Shown: piece by piece, positions 46,645 to 57,946 of the stretch
Numbering within the stretch: position 1 is the first letter of the stretch
Layout of the letters: the number at the start of each line of letters is the position of its first letter
The notes under the pieces: generated by a model
Told to the model about the DNA's origin: nothing
The model's input: the letters and a program-made list of their open reading frames with translations, nothing else
The model's database searches: none
Program-made: the position numbers and the translations under genes
NCBI GenBank assembly: GCA_015501595.1
Contig: JADNRX010000044.1
Coordinates: forward strand, 171,323-235,322
Direction of reading: 5' to 3'
Source of the DNA: Hymenopellis radicata
Lineage: Eukaryota > Basidiomycota > Agaricomycetes > Agaricales > Physalacriaceae
DNA length: 64,000 nucleotides

Positions 46645-49600
46645 CTACGATGGTGAACAGGTACTATGGTATATTTGACCTGTCCGTGATACAATGATAT
46701 GTCTTCGATCGGGAGAAGGTTCGACCTTCGACTTGTCCGAAGAAACGAATGGTTTGCGACACGCTGAACATATCCCGAGGGAGGGCCTCCACCCACAGAT
46801 CTGTTCGCGATTATGGATTGCGACGGTCTCGAAAAGGTCTCGGTCAAGCAGGTGCTTGGTTATGAACAGCATGTCTCCCTCCGACCGATACGATTCCAAC
46901 ATCCCAGTCAATATCGTGCGGAACTCAGTGTAATGTGTTCCCTTTGACAAGGGCATCTGTGCGGCCGAATTGACCAGTTGCTTGAACAGTCGCGGGAATG
47001 ACAACCCTCGTGTCGAACTGATGGATACGAGTGAGCTGAACGTCTCCCGCACTAGTGAGCGGAGGGTGTCCAATGCCCGCCATTCCATCTCCAGCGAACT
47101 ATCTTGTGGCGGGGAAGTAGAAAGTGCCTCCGGTGAACACGAAGCCGATACTGTCTGGATGCAGTTGATCTGGCTGCTGAGCAGTCTAAACCAAACGTCC
47201 TCCAATGGAACGTCCCGAGACGACGAATTGGAGCGAGTGAAACAGACAGAGATCCCCGTCCGACCCAGGTCAACAAGTTCCTGCAGCGCGGCCTCTACAT
47301 CCGGGACTGCATCGCCTGACAACCCATCAAGGACCTTCAACGTCAGCTTCTTCTCAAACGTCTCAGCCTTCTCGATAGCTTGCAGCGGTAACCCCTGCTG
47401 GTCCAATGCCCAAACCACCACATTGTACACATCTTTGGATTCACAGATCTGTACGACGTCCGACCACTGTATCGGTCCGCTAGCGGACAGATGCTTTGCG
47501 ACCTCGATGACATCTTTAGGAGAAAACTGGCACTGGAGGGAGATGTACATTTCGTACAGTTTTTCAGGATGAAGCTGTACTGTCGTGCCTCTCTGGAGAT
47601 AGATGTAGTCGTCGTCCTCCGGTTTCGCAGGCCCAAGAAGATACTGGAGATACATGAAGCGTTGGTGATCGCCATCAGGACCTAATTTCTCCAGTGCGCG
47701 CTCATGAAGGTCTGGGATGTGCTTGTCTAGTAATATGGCTGTACTCGCGAGGCTCATCTGGAGGAGCTTCTCGAGCTCGTCGGAAATCAGGATAATGAGC
47801 TCGAGTGGCAGATGTTTCCCAGAAGGGGACGAATGGGTCAAAACTTCGTCGAGATTGCCGTATATTTCAGAGGCATGTTGATCGGGATCGTCGAGATAGG
47901 TTTCGAGAAGAGGTGCCCATCTCTGCTCCTGATGATGCCATGTTCTGAGGATTCGATAGAAGCCGGCATCAGTGAAGAGGGCGATGAGTTTGTCGCCTTC
48001 ATGAGGCGTGTACGCGGAAAGCAGGTACTCCGCCGCAAGCTGTCGATCTTCTCGAGTACTTGCATCCGGATCGGACGCGAGTCCTATGAGAATGTCGTGG
48101 AGGGTGCTGAGGGGGATCGTTTTCAGGAATTGAGAATATTTCGGTACATTGCGCGAGATGAAGATATTCACAAAGGTAACGGCGGAAGGGGAGAGATCAC
48201 GGGACGAGAGGATTTCAAGCAGAATGGAGATGATGACGAGACGGCTAACCTCCTTGGAGTCGCTCAAGTACGAGTCTTCAAAGGCTATGTCCAGAGAATG
48301 TAGGAATGATTCGGCATCAAACCGAAGGAGTACTCGGGCGTATGGATATGTCGGCTCCTCGCCGCCCTCTTCGTCTGATGTCAGAACCAGTCTACCTCCT
48401 TCGCCTGCTGGCCATATGCTTGACCGGCCAAAGAAGAGGAAGGTATAAACGTCTTTCTTGGCCTGGTAAGCCTCCTCCGGGGGTAAGGGATCCTCGCTTG
48501 GATAAGTGAGTCCCGACAAGACATTGGCCAGATACGGATAGATCTTGTACGCATTCAGGATAAGGGGTTCCATACTCTCCTCGTTCCATGATTCCCTCGA
48601 TCTGCGGTGCTGGTTGATCTTGCGAATCAAACCAAGTAGTTCAACCACCGGCGCGACGTAGTCTCGAAGGGCGCGCGTGTAGACATATATCAGAGCATCG
48701 TAGAGGTGGTGTCGTTGGCAAAGTTGGATGGCCTGATTGAGATCCAAACACGCGGGATCGATATGCCAAATGATTCGCTCCACCAAGTCGGGACGACCGT
48801 CCTCTGCATGCATAGCGACCAATCTCTGAGTGATGCGCGGGGGTACCATGCGTATCTCGTTGTCCAGTACAAACTTCTCCAACTGAACAAGGTAAATACG
48901 CGTGATTCCCGCGTCGTCGTAGTGCTGAAAGAGGTCCTCGAAGAGAAATTCGAAATCGTCCAGAGCTATGCAAGCGCGACAAGCCGTTGCCACCAGGTCT
49001 TCAAACAAGGATGTCCTGTCAACCCCGCGTCCATCCGGAGTCATGTGTGTCTCGTCAAACATCCTTTGCTCAGAAAAAGCATGTTCGCTCGCGGCTGCCA
49101 ATAATTGGCGCATTCGGTCTCCAATGACTTCTTTGCGGATGTCATCAGCCTCCGGCAGGTCGTTTCTGTTTCCAGGAGCCGTATCCAAGTAATACGAACG
49201 AGCCATCTCGATTGCACCCAAGGAGTCATTCTTGTCCAGGAATTTCACGATTTGATGAGCCCAAGTCAGCAATGTACCCCGTTGGATGATTTCCCGTCCC
49301 TTGGCATAAATGAGAAGCTGAGCTAAAATCAAGACTGAGAGGCTTACAAGAAGATATATCCTTCCCTTATAGATACGAATGCTGTGCGCTATGTCACCAA
49401 CTGAGTCTACGTAGGATGTAGCGCCTTGACTGGTGTATGCAATGGATGGTGAGACCAAAGATAGCCCATCGAATGGCGTCCTCTCCACAAGTTTCTTGAG
49501 CCGGACATCGTAAACCTCGAGGGATTTTGCGGTACATATCAGAATTTGCTATTCAGAGCAGACGTTAGGGGAAAACAGTAAACATAGAATAAAGTTGCTC

Positions 49601-51511
49601 ACATTGATATTAAACCATTGTGCAGAAAGAATTTCCTCAATCGACGTCCATTTACCGAGGTTCTCAAAGGTAATTGTTCCGACCTCGAGCTCGCTCGTCT
49701 TTCCAGACCGGGAGTTTCGGACCGGTTGCTTTAACCGCGCTTCAATGACCTGCATAATGTAGAGGGTACGACCCCAGGAGTACATCAGGCGAGGGTGCAT
49801 GAGATCGCCCGTTTTATCCGTTATGCTGACCTTGCCGCTGACGTTGTGAAGGACGCTGGGGAACCATGATAAGGAGCCCTTGAGATGGCGCCCTTTCCGC
49901 CGCGATGTATCCTGCAGATCCTCGCGGGTGCACTTGAACCACGTCCTTGGCGTAGGTTTCAGTCCCACCACCACAAGTTTGGTCGGTGTCAATAACGCGA
50001 CCAGATTGTATGCGTCTGTTGGGTGTGATACAGTACCCAATGGAAGAGGCATCATGGACAGGATGGAGTATTTCGATTTTCGACGGCGGACGGGGAGAGT
50101 AGGTGCGGGACCTTGGGCGCGGGAAGGAGATTCAAATGATTCCAAGTCATATTTACCGAGAATGCGGAGTATATCAGAGGCTTCAATGAAGAGCATCTTT
50201 CCCAGACTGTGATAAAAGGCTAGACCATGGTCGTCTGCTGTTATGACAGCCGTGTGTCTTCCAGCAACGAATCCGACGCTGACAATCCGGGAGCCTTGTA
50301 CGTGGCCTTCTTTGACACCAGACGCCACAGCTGTAACAGTTGTAGGTTGTACGCTTCGCACAGGTGTGCGAGGTGTCTTCAACTCAAACAGTTGAATGAG
50401 TCCAGTAGCATGTCCCGAAACCACGTAAGTCTGATCAAAGGACAACGCAACTGCGGTTACAGCACCGGTGTCTGCGCGAATACGTAGTCAATGTCACACT
50501 CTGCTCAAAGAATGAAGATGAGCCGTACTTTTCGTGTCACCACCGCATATGCATTTCAACTTCTGGTCAAAATCAAAGACGCAGACTTTGCCTTCGTCGG
50601 TCCCGATGCAGATCAACCCATTCGCAGCAAGCACAGTTGGTAGACCTATAGACGGCGCGCCGAGAATATTACTGATCTTGGGAGACTTGTGCGCCGCTCT
50701 CAGCTGGCGGTCAATGTCCCTAAGTTCGGTCCACTTGAAGACATCCGCGGGAGCTTCGGTCGGTCGAGGGAGGCCGTGCTCATCCACGACCGACTCGGTG
50801 TGCAGATTGGAATGGGAAGACACACGCGACAATGCCGAGGGTGTAGACGATGGGCCCGCGAATGACAGCGACGGCGAAAGATTGCCGGCGCTGGGTTCAG
50901 AAGAAAGGCGCGACGATCCGGGAGTATATGAGCGCAGACGCGATACGGTGGGATGCAGGTAGGGCCGCGCCATTCCAGTCCAGCCATTCAAGTCTGGCGT
51001 ACCCGTGCGGGGCGTCGTGGGCAACACATCCGAGACAGAGCCAGTGTCCACCGATACTGAGTCCGGGTCCTGTGGGAAACATGAGGGCAGAAGGCAAAGT
51101 TTCTCTTTGAAAACGTACCACGCCGTCGTCGGTGGGGTCGACGGTGCTGTCCGCCTCTTCAATAATTAGAGACTGTTCCACCTCCAGCTTCTCGTCCTCC
51201 GAGTCGTCCGTCTCACCCAGCACGTCTCGTAATCGTTCGCGATATCCCGTTGACGTCGACGTGTCACCAACGTCGACACCAGTGTACTCAAAACCATTAT
51301 CTTCATCAGAGTCGTCTGGAAGACCATGAGCATCTGCAGACTCGTCATCATCATCCAGCAACTCCTCCATGCGAGCTGAATAGTCTCCGGGGTGATCGTC
51401 CAACTCTTCCTCATCGTCTTCGTGGTCGGAAAACTGCATTGACGCAGCTCGGATGGTGGCTGCATCTCCATCCGTCTTTACAGACTGAGCATCGTCGACG
51501 GCAGACTGCAT
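46645..51511 (-). CDS. VPS8: CORVET complex subunit VPS8
   Basis: Five exons on the minus strand: 51119-51511, 50529-51069, 49603-50471, 49348-49548, 46645-49299; 1552 residues, the usual Vps8 size. An acidic disordered N terminus leads to a beta-propeller (NGLICIGTDEGKVCVFDFDQ, ALSFDQTYVVSGHATGLIQL, IVSVGFVAGRHTAVITADDH). The conserved YKGRIYLLGRE and an alpha-solenoid follow (ITRIYLVQLEKFVLDNEIRM, PDLVERIIWHIDPACLDLNQ). The C terminus has one CSAC pair and a later HSTC but not the full RING-H2. VPS8 with VPS3 gives CORVET its Rab5 binding for early-endosome tethering. The intron at 49300-49347 is a stop-free multiple of three; without removal 16 extra residues appear. Confidence 0.92.
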
Positions 51512-51632
51512 TCCGTCGACAGCCTTGACGGACAGACAATGAGAGCAAGACGGGTTACGTAATTTAATTTCGTCTTGGTATTGCGCACATCCTGCTGATA
51601 CTAATAGTACTTGTACAGCTACAATACTTGAA

Positions 51633-54287
51633 TCAATAATACCGACCTTCCCTTCTTCCACTTTCGCGCCGAGGAGACCTTGCCCTATTCCTATATCCAG
51701 AATCCCTCGTTTTGCCGGGAGGTGGAGACATAGAGACATCTCGTCTTCTTGGAGGCGAAGGCGAACGCCTGGAAGGGCGATAGTCGGGAGAGTCCCGTCT
51801 ACGGCGAGGCAGTGGCGAAGGAGAGCGAGCACGCCGAGGCGATGGAGAGTCTCTTCTTCGACGAGGCGGCGAAGGCGAATCACGTCTCTTTCTGGGCGGT
51901 GAAGGTGAGTCTCGTCGCCTACGAGGAGGCGACGGTGAATCACGCCTTCTTCGAGGGGGTGTCCTTGAATGTGCAGAACTGTAACGGCGCCGACGCGGTA
52001 GCGATTCATCGCGACCCCGAGGCCGACGTGAATCAACAGAATCGGCAGAGTCCGACGAATCATCCGAAGACGAATCTGAGTCTGACGAGTCAGAATCTGA
52101 AGAATCCGAGTCCGACGACTGCGCCTCCAACATGCGCCTCTGCTCAAGGATAACTTTCGGGGCATTCTGAAATAGAATGAGTAACGAAACAATGTATTCG
52201 AAGGAGAAACGGACCTTCAGATATTCACGCATGTCCTCCGTAACAGCGCCCAGACCAATACTGGTGAAGTAATTGATAGAAAACCTAGTGTTCTTCGGCA
52301 CATCCGTTGGGAACATTCCCTGGCACGCATGTTTGATTTCGGGATCCTTGAACCGTTCCACCAATACTTTCAGACCCATACTCTCCATCAGCTCCTGCAT
52401 CATAATTTTGACGAAGATACGCGAACTGGACGTCGTATCATCCTCATTCATTCTGACACACTCCAAGACCACCCAGGATATAGAATCCGTAGCCACGAGA
52501 TGCCCAAAGAATCGGGCAATGTTGCGAAGTCGATTGGTTTCGTAGCGATGAATGGTCGTGTAATAGTTGTTGAAGGCTTGTTCGAGGCATTCGGTCCAGA
52601 CCCGGTTGAGTTTACTGAACCGTTCGCCGATCAAACCATAGAAAGTCGAGTACGAGCGCTCCTGCGAACAACACTCAATGATCATGTTGATCAATTCAAT
52701 CTAGAATATTGCGTGAGTTTGGTTCATGTCACAGTACAGGGAACCGACCTCCTGCCCTTCTTCAATCTGAACTTTCATGAGCTTGTGGACCGCTTCTTCG
52801 TAATTGAGGGCGTTCATGATGGTTAAATAGATTGTGCGGCGAAGGTTGACCAGATTGGTTTCCGTGCGATCCTCGATGCCCTCCTTTTCAGGAGCAACTG
52901 TTGTCCTGTGAGCCAGAAGGAAAATAATGGATGATATGTGGTACGGACCTTCGTGTTCATCTTCATCGCTGGACTCGTCGGAACCGGATTCATCATCTTC
53001 CTCTGAATCCTCCCCGAGGATCTCCGCCTTGATCGACTTGTACATTTCTTCATTTGCAAGATAATTCGGATCGAATTTGAAAATGTCTGGTAATGGTATG
53101 ATGAGTACTCGAAGTCGACAGAGGAAAGACGACATACTGAGGCCCTCCTCTACCTTCAACTCTTGCTGAAGCTGAACCTCGTGGGTTACTTGGTCATCTT
53201 CCTCTACCAAGTCTAAACCTTCGGGAAGGATAGGATTGTCCTTGTACTTGTCTTTCCGAACTTGCATTTGAACTTCGATCATATACTGGACACGATTACT
53301 GATCGTGCCCTCGTTGAGAACAGCGCGGAATCGTTCGTAAATGGAGGCATTGGCCTTGGGCGAGTTTTCGGCCAACAAAGCACCAACTTCCCGTATGAAA
53401 CCGACGGCAATCTCTATAGAGTCGTCGGTTGGTTTTTCAAGAAGCAATACCAGAATTTCGAGAGCGATAAGCTCATGGGCAATAGACTGGTTGACGAGAT
53501 GAGCAATGAAAGTCGTCGAGGAGTGACAAACGATCTGTATGCGTCTTAACAATGAATTCAGCGCGAGTCATTCTGACACGCACCTTGTCGTTTCTTTTGA
53601 ACGAACGGCGGAACTGACTGACGAGCCGCGTTACCAAGAGCTCGCCGACTGACGGAATTTTGGAGTTGATGACTGCCACCAAAGCCGCGAATACCGGGGT
53701 AAATGGTAAACTGGACGCCTGTGCCTTCATAATGCTACGAGCAAACAGTCCTTTACCACGAATGAGATTTTCAGAAAACAGTTCGGGGACGATATCCTTG
53801 ATATTGGTGATGTTGACTCGATTGACAATACCCGTAATGGACTTGCGGAGGGCGTCCCATGAAAGTCGTTGATACTCTGGACTGGCCTTGTCGGTGGAGG
53901 CAGCCGCCTGGAGCGCACGCAGGCGAGCTGGGGGCATATAAACGCCTCCAGAGCGAGATCCGACGAGCTTTGCAAACTCGGCCTGTGCGTCGAATTCTCT
54001 GCTCTTTTCCACGTCCTTTGGTTTGTCCGACTTTTCGAGTTCCATTGCCGCAACACGTGCAGCGAGCTGGCGCTCACGCTCGGCCTTTCGCACTGGGTCG
54101 ACATCGGCGACTCTAATGTCGGCACGGGGAGATTTCGAGCGACGCCGGGAGGTGGGTGGATATCCGTCGTCTTGGGGAGAAGGCGAATCCGACCTTGAAG
54201 CTACCGTTAGAATATCAAGTCTGCGAGATGGTAGAGTAGTGCACACCTCTTTCTCTTTGACGAAGGTCCATCATTTGGCGACGACAT
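51633..54287 (-). CDS. CWC22: pre-mRNA splicing factor CWC22
   Basis: Exons on the minus strand: 54245-54287, 53584-54200, 53138-53534, 52945-53086, 52749-52905, 52215-52700, 51633-52166; 791 residues, or 804 if the 39-base stop-free intron at 52906-52944 is retained. The MIF4G domain (residues ~110-360) shows LSWDALRKSITGIVNRVNIT, LVSQFRRSFKRNDKIVCHSS and EKPTDDSIEIAVGFIREVGA. An acidic linker follows (GEDSEEDDESGSDESSDEDE). The MA3 domain carries TNLVNLRRTIYLTIMNAL and GLIGERFSKLNRVWTECLEQ. The tail is Ser/Asp-rich, then an RS region of RRRRDSPSP units. CWC22 places eIF4A3 on exons during splicing and is needed for branching. It is divergent from the LACTB2-like gene, 71 bp away. Confidence 0.93.
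51740..52010 (-). repeat. RS-type tandem repeat inside CWC22
   Basis: In-frame tandem units encoding RRRRDSPSPP variants (about 30 bases each, at least five copies). They also leave a long spurious open frame on the plus strand (51749-52153). Confidence 0.8.
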
Positions 54288-54358
54288 GATGTATGGTGGT
54301 GGTCAACTGGAGGGGACAAACACATGCACACAACGTCGATCACTCTCAAGTCACCATC
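54288..54358. promoter_or_regulatory. 71 bp divergent promoter CWC22 / LACTB2-like
   Basis: The shortest start-to-start spacing in the window. It contains no recognisable TATA box, so a shared bidirectional promoter is likely. Confidence 0.5.
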
Positions 54359-55534
54359 ATGGACAAGCTCGAGGCTCTCGCGTCAATCACTAGAGTATGT
54401 CTTTCCTTGTGAGAGTACCTCGCCTCACTTTCTGTAGATTAGCGACAACGTGGTTAGGGTACTCGGCCAAGTGAGTCTGACATTCAACATTCATTCTCTC
54501 TCTTACTCATCAATCGCAGAACCCAGGAAAGTTTACTCTACAGGGTGAATAACTCGTTTTCAGGAATACTTCCTGGGCTTGATGTCTCTGCAGGCACTAA
54601 TACCTACATCATCGGAAACAAAAACCCGTACACTCTGGTTGACACCGGGGAAGGTCGTGATGACTATATTCCAGTTCTTGAATCTGCCCTCCGAGAAACT
54701 GCACCTCTCTCAGATCCCCAACAACAGCATATATCTGACATTGTGATATCCCACTGGCATCATGACCATATTGGCGGTATCCCTGCTGTTCTTTCTCTCC
54801 TTCGTAGGCTTTGGGACGAAAGCAAGCCAGCTATCCCTTTCAAACCGCCTCGTTTGCACAAGTTCCCAATACCCGAAGGGATGCAGCTGCAGTCTCATTC
54901 CTCTGTCACTTTGCCCTCTATACTAGAGTCCCTACCCCCCAACTCCTTCTCCCCATCTCCAGAAGGAAATCCCTTCCATAGCCTCATTGACGGACAATCA
55001 CTCAACAACTTGCGAATACTTCACACGCCAGGTCATACTGTTGATTCCATCTGTCTTTTCCTCCCCTTTGACCGTGCTCTATACACCGCCGACACTGTTC
55101 TCGGCCAAGGTACCGCAGTATTTGAAGATCTGTCCACCTACCTCTCTAGTCTACGCACGATGCTAGACTTCGGGGCCGCAAACGACACGTCTTACGACGT
55201 GCTCTACCCTGGTCACGGCCCCGTAGTCAAGTCTGGCAAAGACACCATATCCACTTACATACAGCACCGATTGGAACGTGAGGCCCAAATCCTCGAGGTT
55301 CTTCACTCCTCCCCATCCGAAATTGACAGTCAAGCGTTAGACAGAAGCTGGACAACTTGGACATTGGTTGCCAAAATTTATGCGGCTTATCCGGAGAACC
55401 TGTGGTTACCAGCAGCACATGGAGTGAATTTGCATCTCAGAAAGTTGGAACAAGACGGAGTCGTGACCAAATTGGGAGGAGATGGCATTCACACTTCATG
55501 GGCGTTCAGTGAAACGACCAAAGGTACATTGTAA
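54359..55534 (+). CDS. LACTB2-like metallo-beta-lactamase-fold hydrolase
   Basis: Four exons: 54359-54394, 54438-54470, 54520-54544, 54594-55534; 344 residues. The metal motif HWHHDHIGG is complete (H-x-H-x-D-H); later ligands sit in LHTPGHTVDSICLF, YTADTVLGQGTAVFED and VLYPGHGPVV. The N terminus (ITRISDNVVRVLGQNPGKFT, then LQGTNTYIIG) and a C-terminal winged-helix-like part (LHLRKLEQDGVVTKLG) match the LACTB2/CPSF73-related family. Human LACTB2 is a mitochondrial endoribonuclease; fungal relatives also include polyketide-releasing thioesterases, but no polyketide synthase is nearby. I favour the housekeeping LACTB2 role. Confidence 0.9.
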
Positions 55535-55649
55535 CAGTAAATATCGGGACACACACTGTATGAAAACAATCGGAGACTAGTACAATTATACATATATGCA
55601 AGTAGGAACAATGCGACAGCTAGAACCAAGGGAAAGACGTACAACTAGA

Positions 55650-57626
55650 TCAACCTCTTCGCCCAAACCGTTCTTGGAAATTGATGAGCTCTTCCATAAG
55701 CTCTTCCATCAGTTTCATGGTCTTTCCGGACGAAGTAGCAGACCCCAACTTCTCGAAAGGTGCCGTGGAGCTGGGACGCGGAAGCGGTGACTGCGTCCGA
55801 ACACCATCTACTACCATCGCATTTTCATCGAGAGCTTGCTGCTTTAGAGCTTCTTCTAAAGCCTCCCGCCGACGCACGCGTTCGGATGCACTGGCCTGTT
55901 CTCGACCGACCCATTCCACCAATGCCCTGACCCTCTTGTTCATGTCTATAACGCTCATGCGTTTGCCAGGCCATTTGGTTTTCACCCCTCTCTCTGAAAT
56001 AAGCTCGATACCATTTTCGCCGGTCGATGGTACCTCCAACGGGGCAGGGGTAGAAGTAGGAAAGATGTTTTCCATGTGCGCAAGGTAGTCGGGGAGGTGC
56101 CACGACGTCAAAAGGGGTTGTTGGGATACGACGTAGGCATGAGAATTGCGGTAGGCACGAGATCCTTCGGCGTGGGATTGACCAGCGCTACCCGCGCCGT
56201 TCGCTAAATTTCTGCGAGATTCAGCAGCCGCGCTTGCAGGCGCCGTCAAAGCGTGACCTCTTTTCGCGCCACCACCTTTGCCACGACCATGGCCGCGTTT
56301 TGGGGCGGAAGACACAACTGGAGACATCACGTCAGTGCGTTGTTCAAGGTTAAAGAACAAGAAGGCACACACCTTCTCCACTTTCGTTCAAGACAGGGAC
56401 ATCACTGTGCAGTACGGCCGCTTTACGACCCCCTCCACGTTTTCCCCGTCCTGACGGACGTACCGGAGGAGCAGATAATACCGGTGTCTTCATGGCACTT
56501 GGCATGGGTGTTTCGCTTCGCGCAATATTTGAACTTGCGCGTTGTTCCGAAGCAACCGAGGCCGATCTCGTTCTTTTTTTGGCAGGACTGCGATATTATC
56601 AACTGGAGATCTTTTAGAATCTAGACGAACAGAACTTACGCGTCATCGTCTGCGCGCTTCCGCTTTCTACGCCCAGTAGGTGCTGGTTCCATGTCTTCGT
56701 CGTCGTTGTCGACCTTGGAGTCATGTGTGCCATCGGCCTCGTGCGCTGTGCTTTCCAGAATCTCCTTCAGGTTCTCGTCAAACGCAGCATCGCGGCTGTT
56801 CATTGTATTTCTGCGCTTTGACGCCTGCTGTCTGGAATGGGAAGGAGAGTGCGACCGCGACATACGGTTTCCGGCGGCGACAGTGTGGTGGGAGGTGGTC
56901 GAAGATTGGCGGACTTTACGAGATAGTCTCCTTGATAGCAGCGCGTTAGAGGATAGATATTCAGACAACATGACCGGCGTACTTGAAGAGATCTGCGTGA
57001 AGCTCAGGTTTACAGAGCTCGCAATAATAGTCGTCGAACTGGAGCTGATCCTCTGATTCGTAACCCATACAGAGACCGTGTTGCCAGACCTTGCACGTCT
57101 CGCACTGAACCATGAATTCACCAGCATCCGGGTCGTCCTCTCCTTGGACAAATGAGAGTTAGCGTGGCACTTTTGAACGAGAATGGTACACACCAGTGCT
57201 GCCGCAAACACAGCGAGTAACACTTTGCTCTTCGTCTTCATCCGCAGCGTCTTGAGCAAGCTCGTCGTCTACCATGTCTTCAGGTGGGTCGTCTGGCACG
57301 ATATCCTCGTCTTTGTCCTTCTTTTTGCGCCTCGACCGACCGGTTGGCGCACCCTGGGCTGAACTGGAGGACGTCGTAGAGCCAGAATGGCCATTCTTGC
57401 GGTCAACGACGGTGTCGTCCACATCTTCCTGTTTAAGGCGCTTGCCTCTGCCGCCACTGTTGTTCGATGGTAGCGATGGACGTTGTGGCACATCCTTGGG
57501 ACGAGGCATCGGGTCCGAGTCTGGCGACTTGGATGTGCTCGTTGAGCCGGAATGAGCTGAACGACGACCAGAACGACGTGTTTCGCGCGGCGACAGTGGG
57601 GGACCCATGGAAGACGCCTGTGCCAT
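55650..57626 (-). CDS. CTI6: CTI6-like PHD-finger protein
   Basis: Five exons on the minus strand: 57194-57626, 56983-57142, 56640-56930, 56373-56587, 55650-56317; 588 residues. A Ser/Pro- and Lys/Asp-rich N terminus precedes a PHD finger at about residues 137-190: RCVCGSTGEDDPDAGEFMVQ, CETCKVWQHGLCMGY, DDYYCELCKPELH (C4HC3 complete). Basic, disordered stretches follow (TGRRKRKRADDD, RPSGRGKRGGGRKA). The C-terminal end has the helices DMNKRVRALVEWVGREQA and KTMKLMEELMEELINFQERF. The PHD-flanking pattern and tail match fungal Cti6, an H3K4me3-reading subunit of the Rpd3L deacetylase complex. Symbol by family resemblance. Confidence 0.85.
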
Positions 57627-57946
57627 CGCCTGGCTGCTTTCACTGTCAGAGAATGAGATATGGTCTGTGCGCCGGTGCTTCCCTAATCGCCGTGTCAGGG
57701 CTGGTCTCGGAAATCTCCGCCGGCTTGGCTTTGGTTATCATCAGAGGGTACATTCTATCTGAACACTGCTCTCCCACGTTCTTTTCAATGCTCGTCCATC
57801 GAATAAATTGCGCAATGTCTCAACATGACCAGCCATATGCACCTCTGTCACATTCATTAGCTCGTTCCGCGCTCAAATATGCGCGATCGCTCAAATGATC
57901 CTATAAGAGAGTATTAAATCGCTGCTCGCTCCCATCCCCTCTAACC
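57627..57946. promoter_or_regulatory. divergent promoter CTI6-like / DUF6534 gene 2
   Basis: 320 bp between opposite starts. Pyrimidine-rich ctcgctcccatcccctctaa lies just before the ATG at 57947. No coding signal is seen. Confidence 0.45.

Noticed and set aside
46970..47572. Plus-strand open frame of 200 residues
   Set aside because: Lies entirely inside the long VPS8 exon on the other strand and has no family motif or splice context.
51749..52153. Plus-strand open frame of 134 residues
   Set aside because: It is antisense to the RS repeat tail of CWC22; repetitive codons keep several frames open.
54359..55534. LACTB2-like gene as part of a polyketide cluster
   Set aside because: Similar folds release polyketides, but no synthase, oxygenase or transporter lies nearby; neighbours are housekeeping genes.
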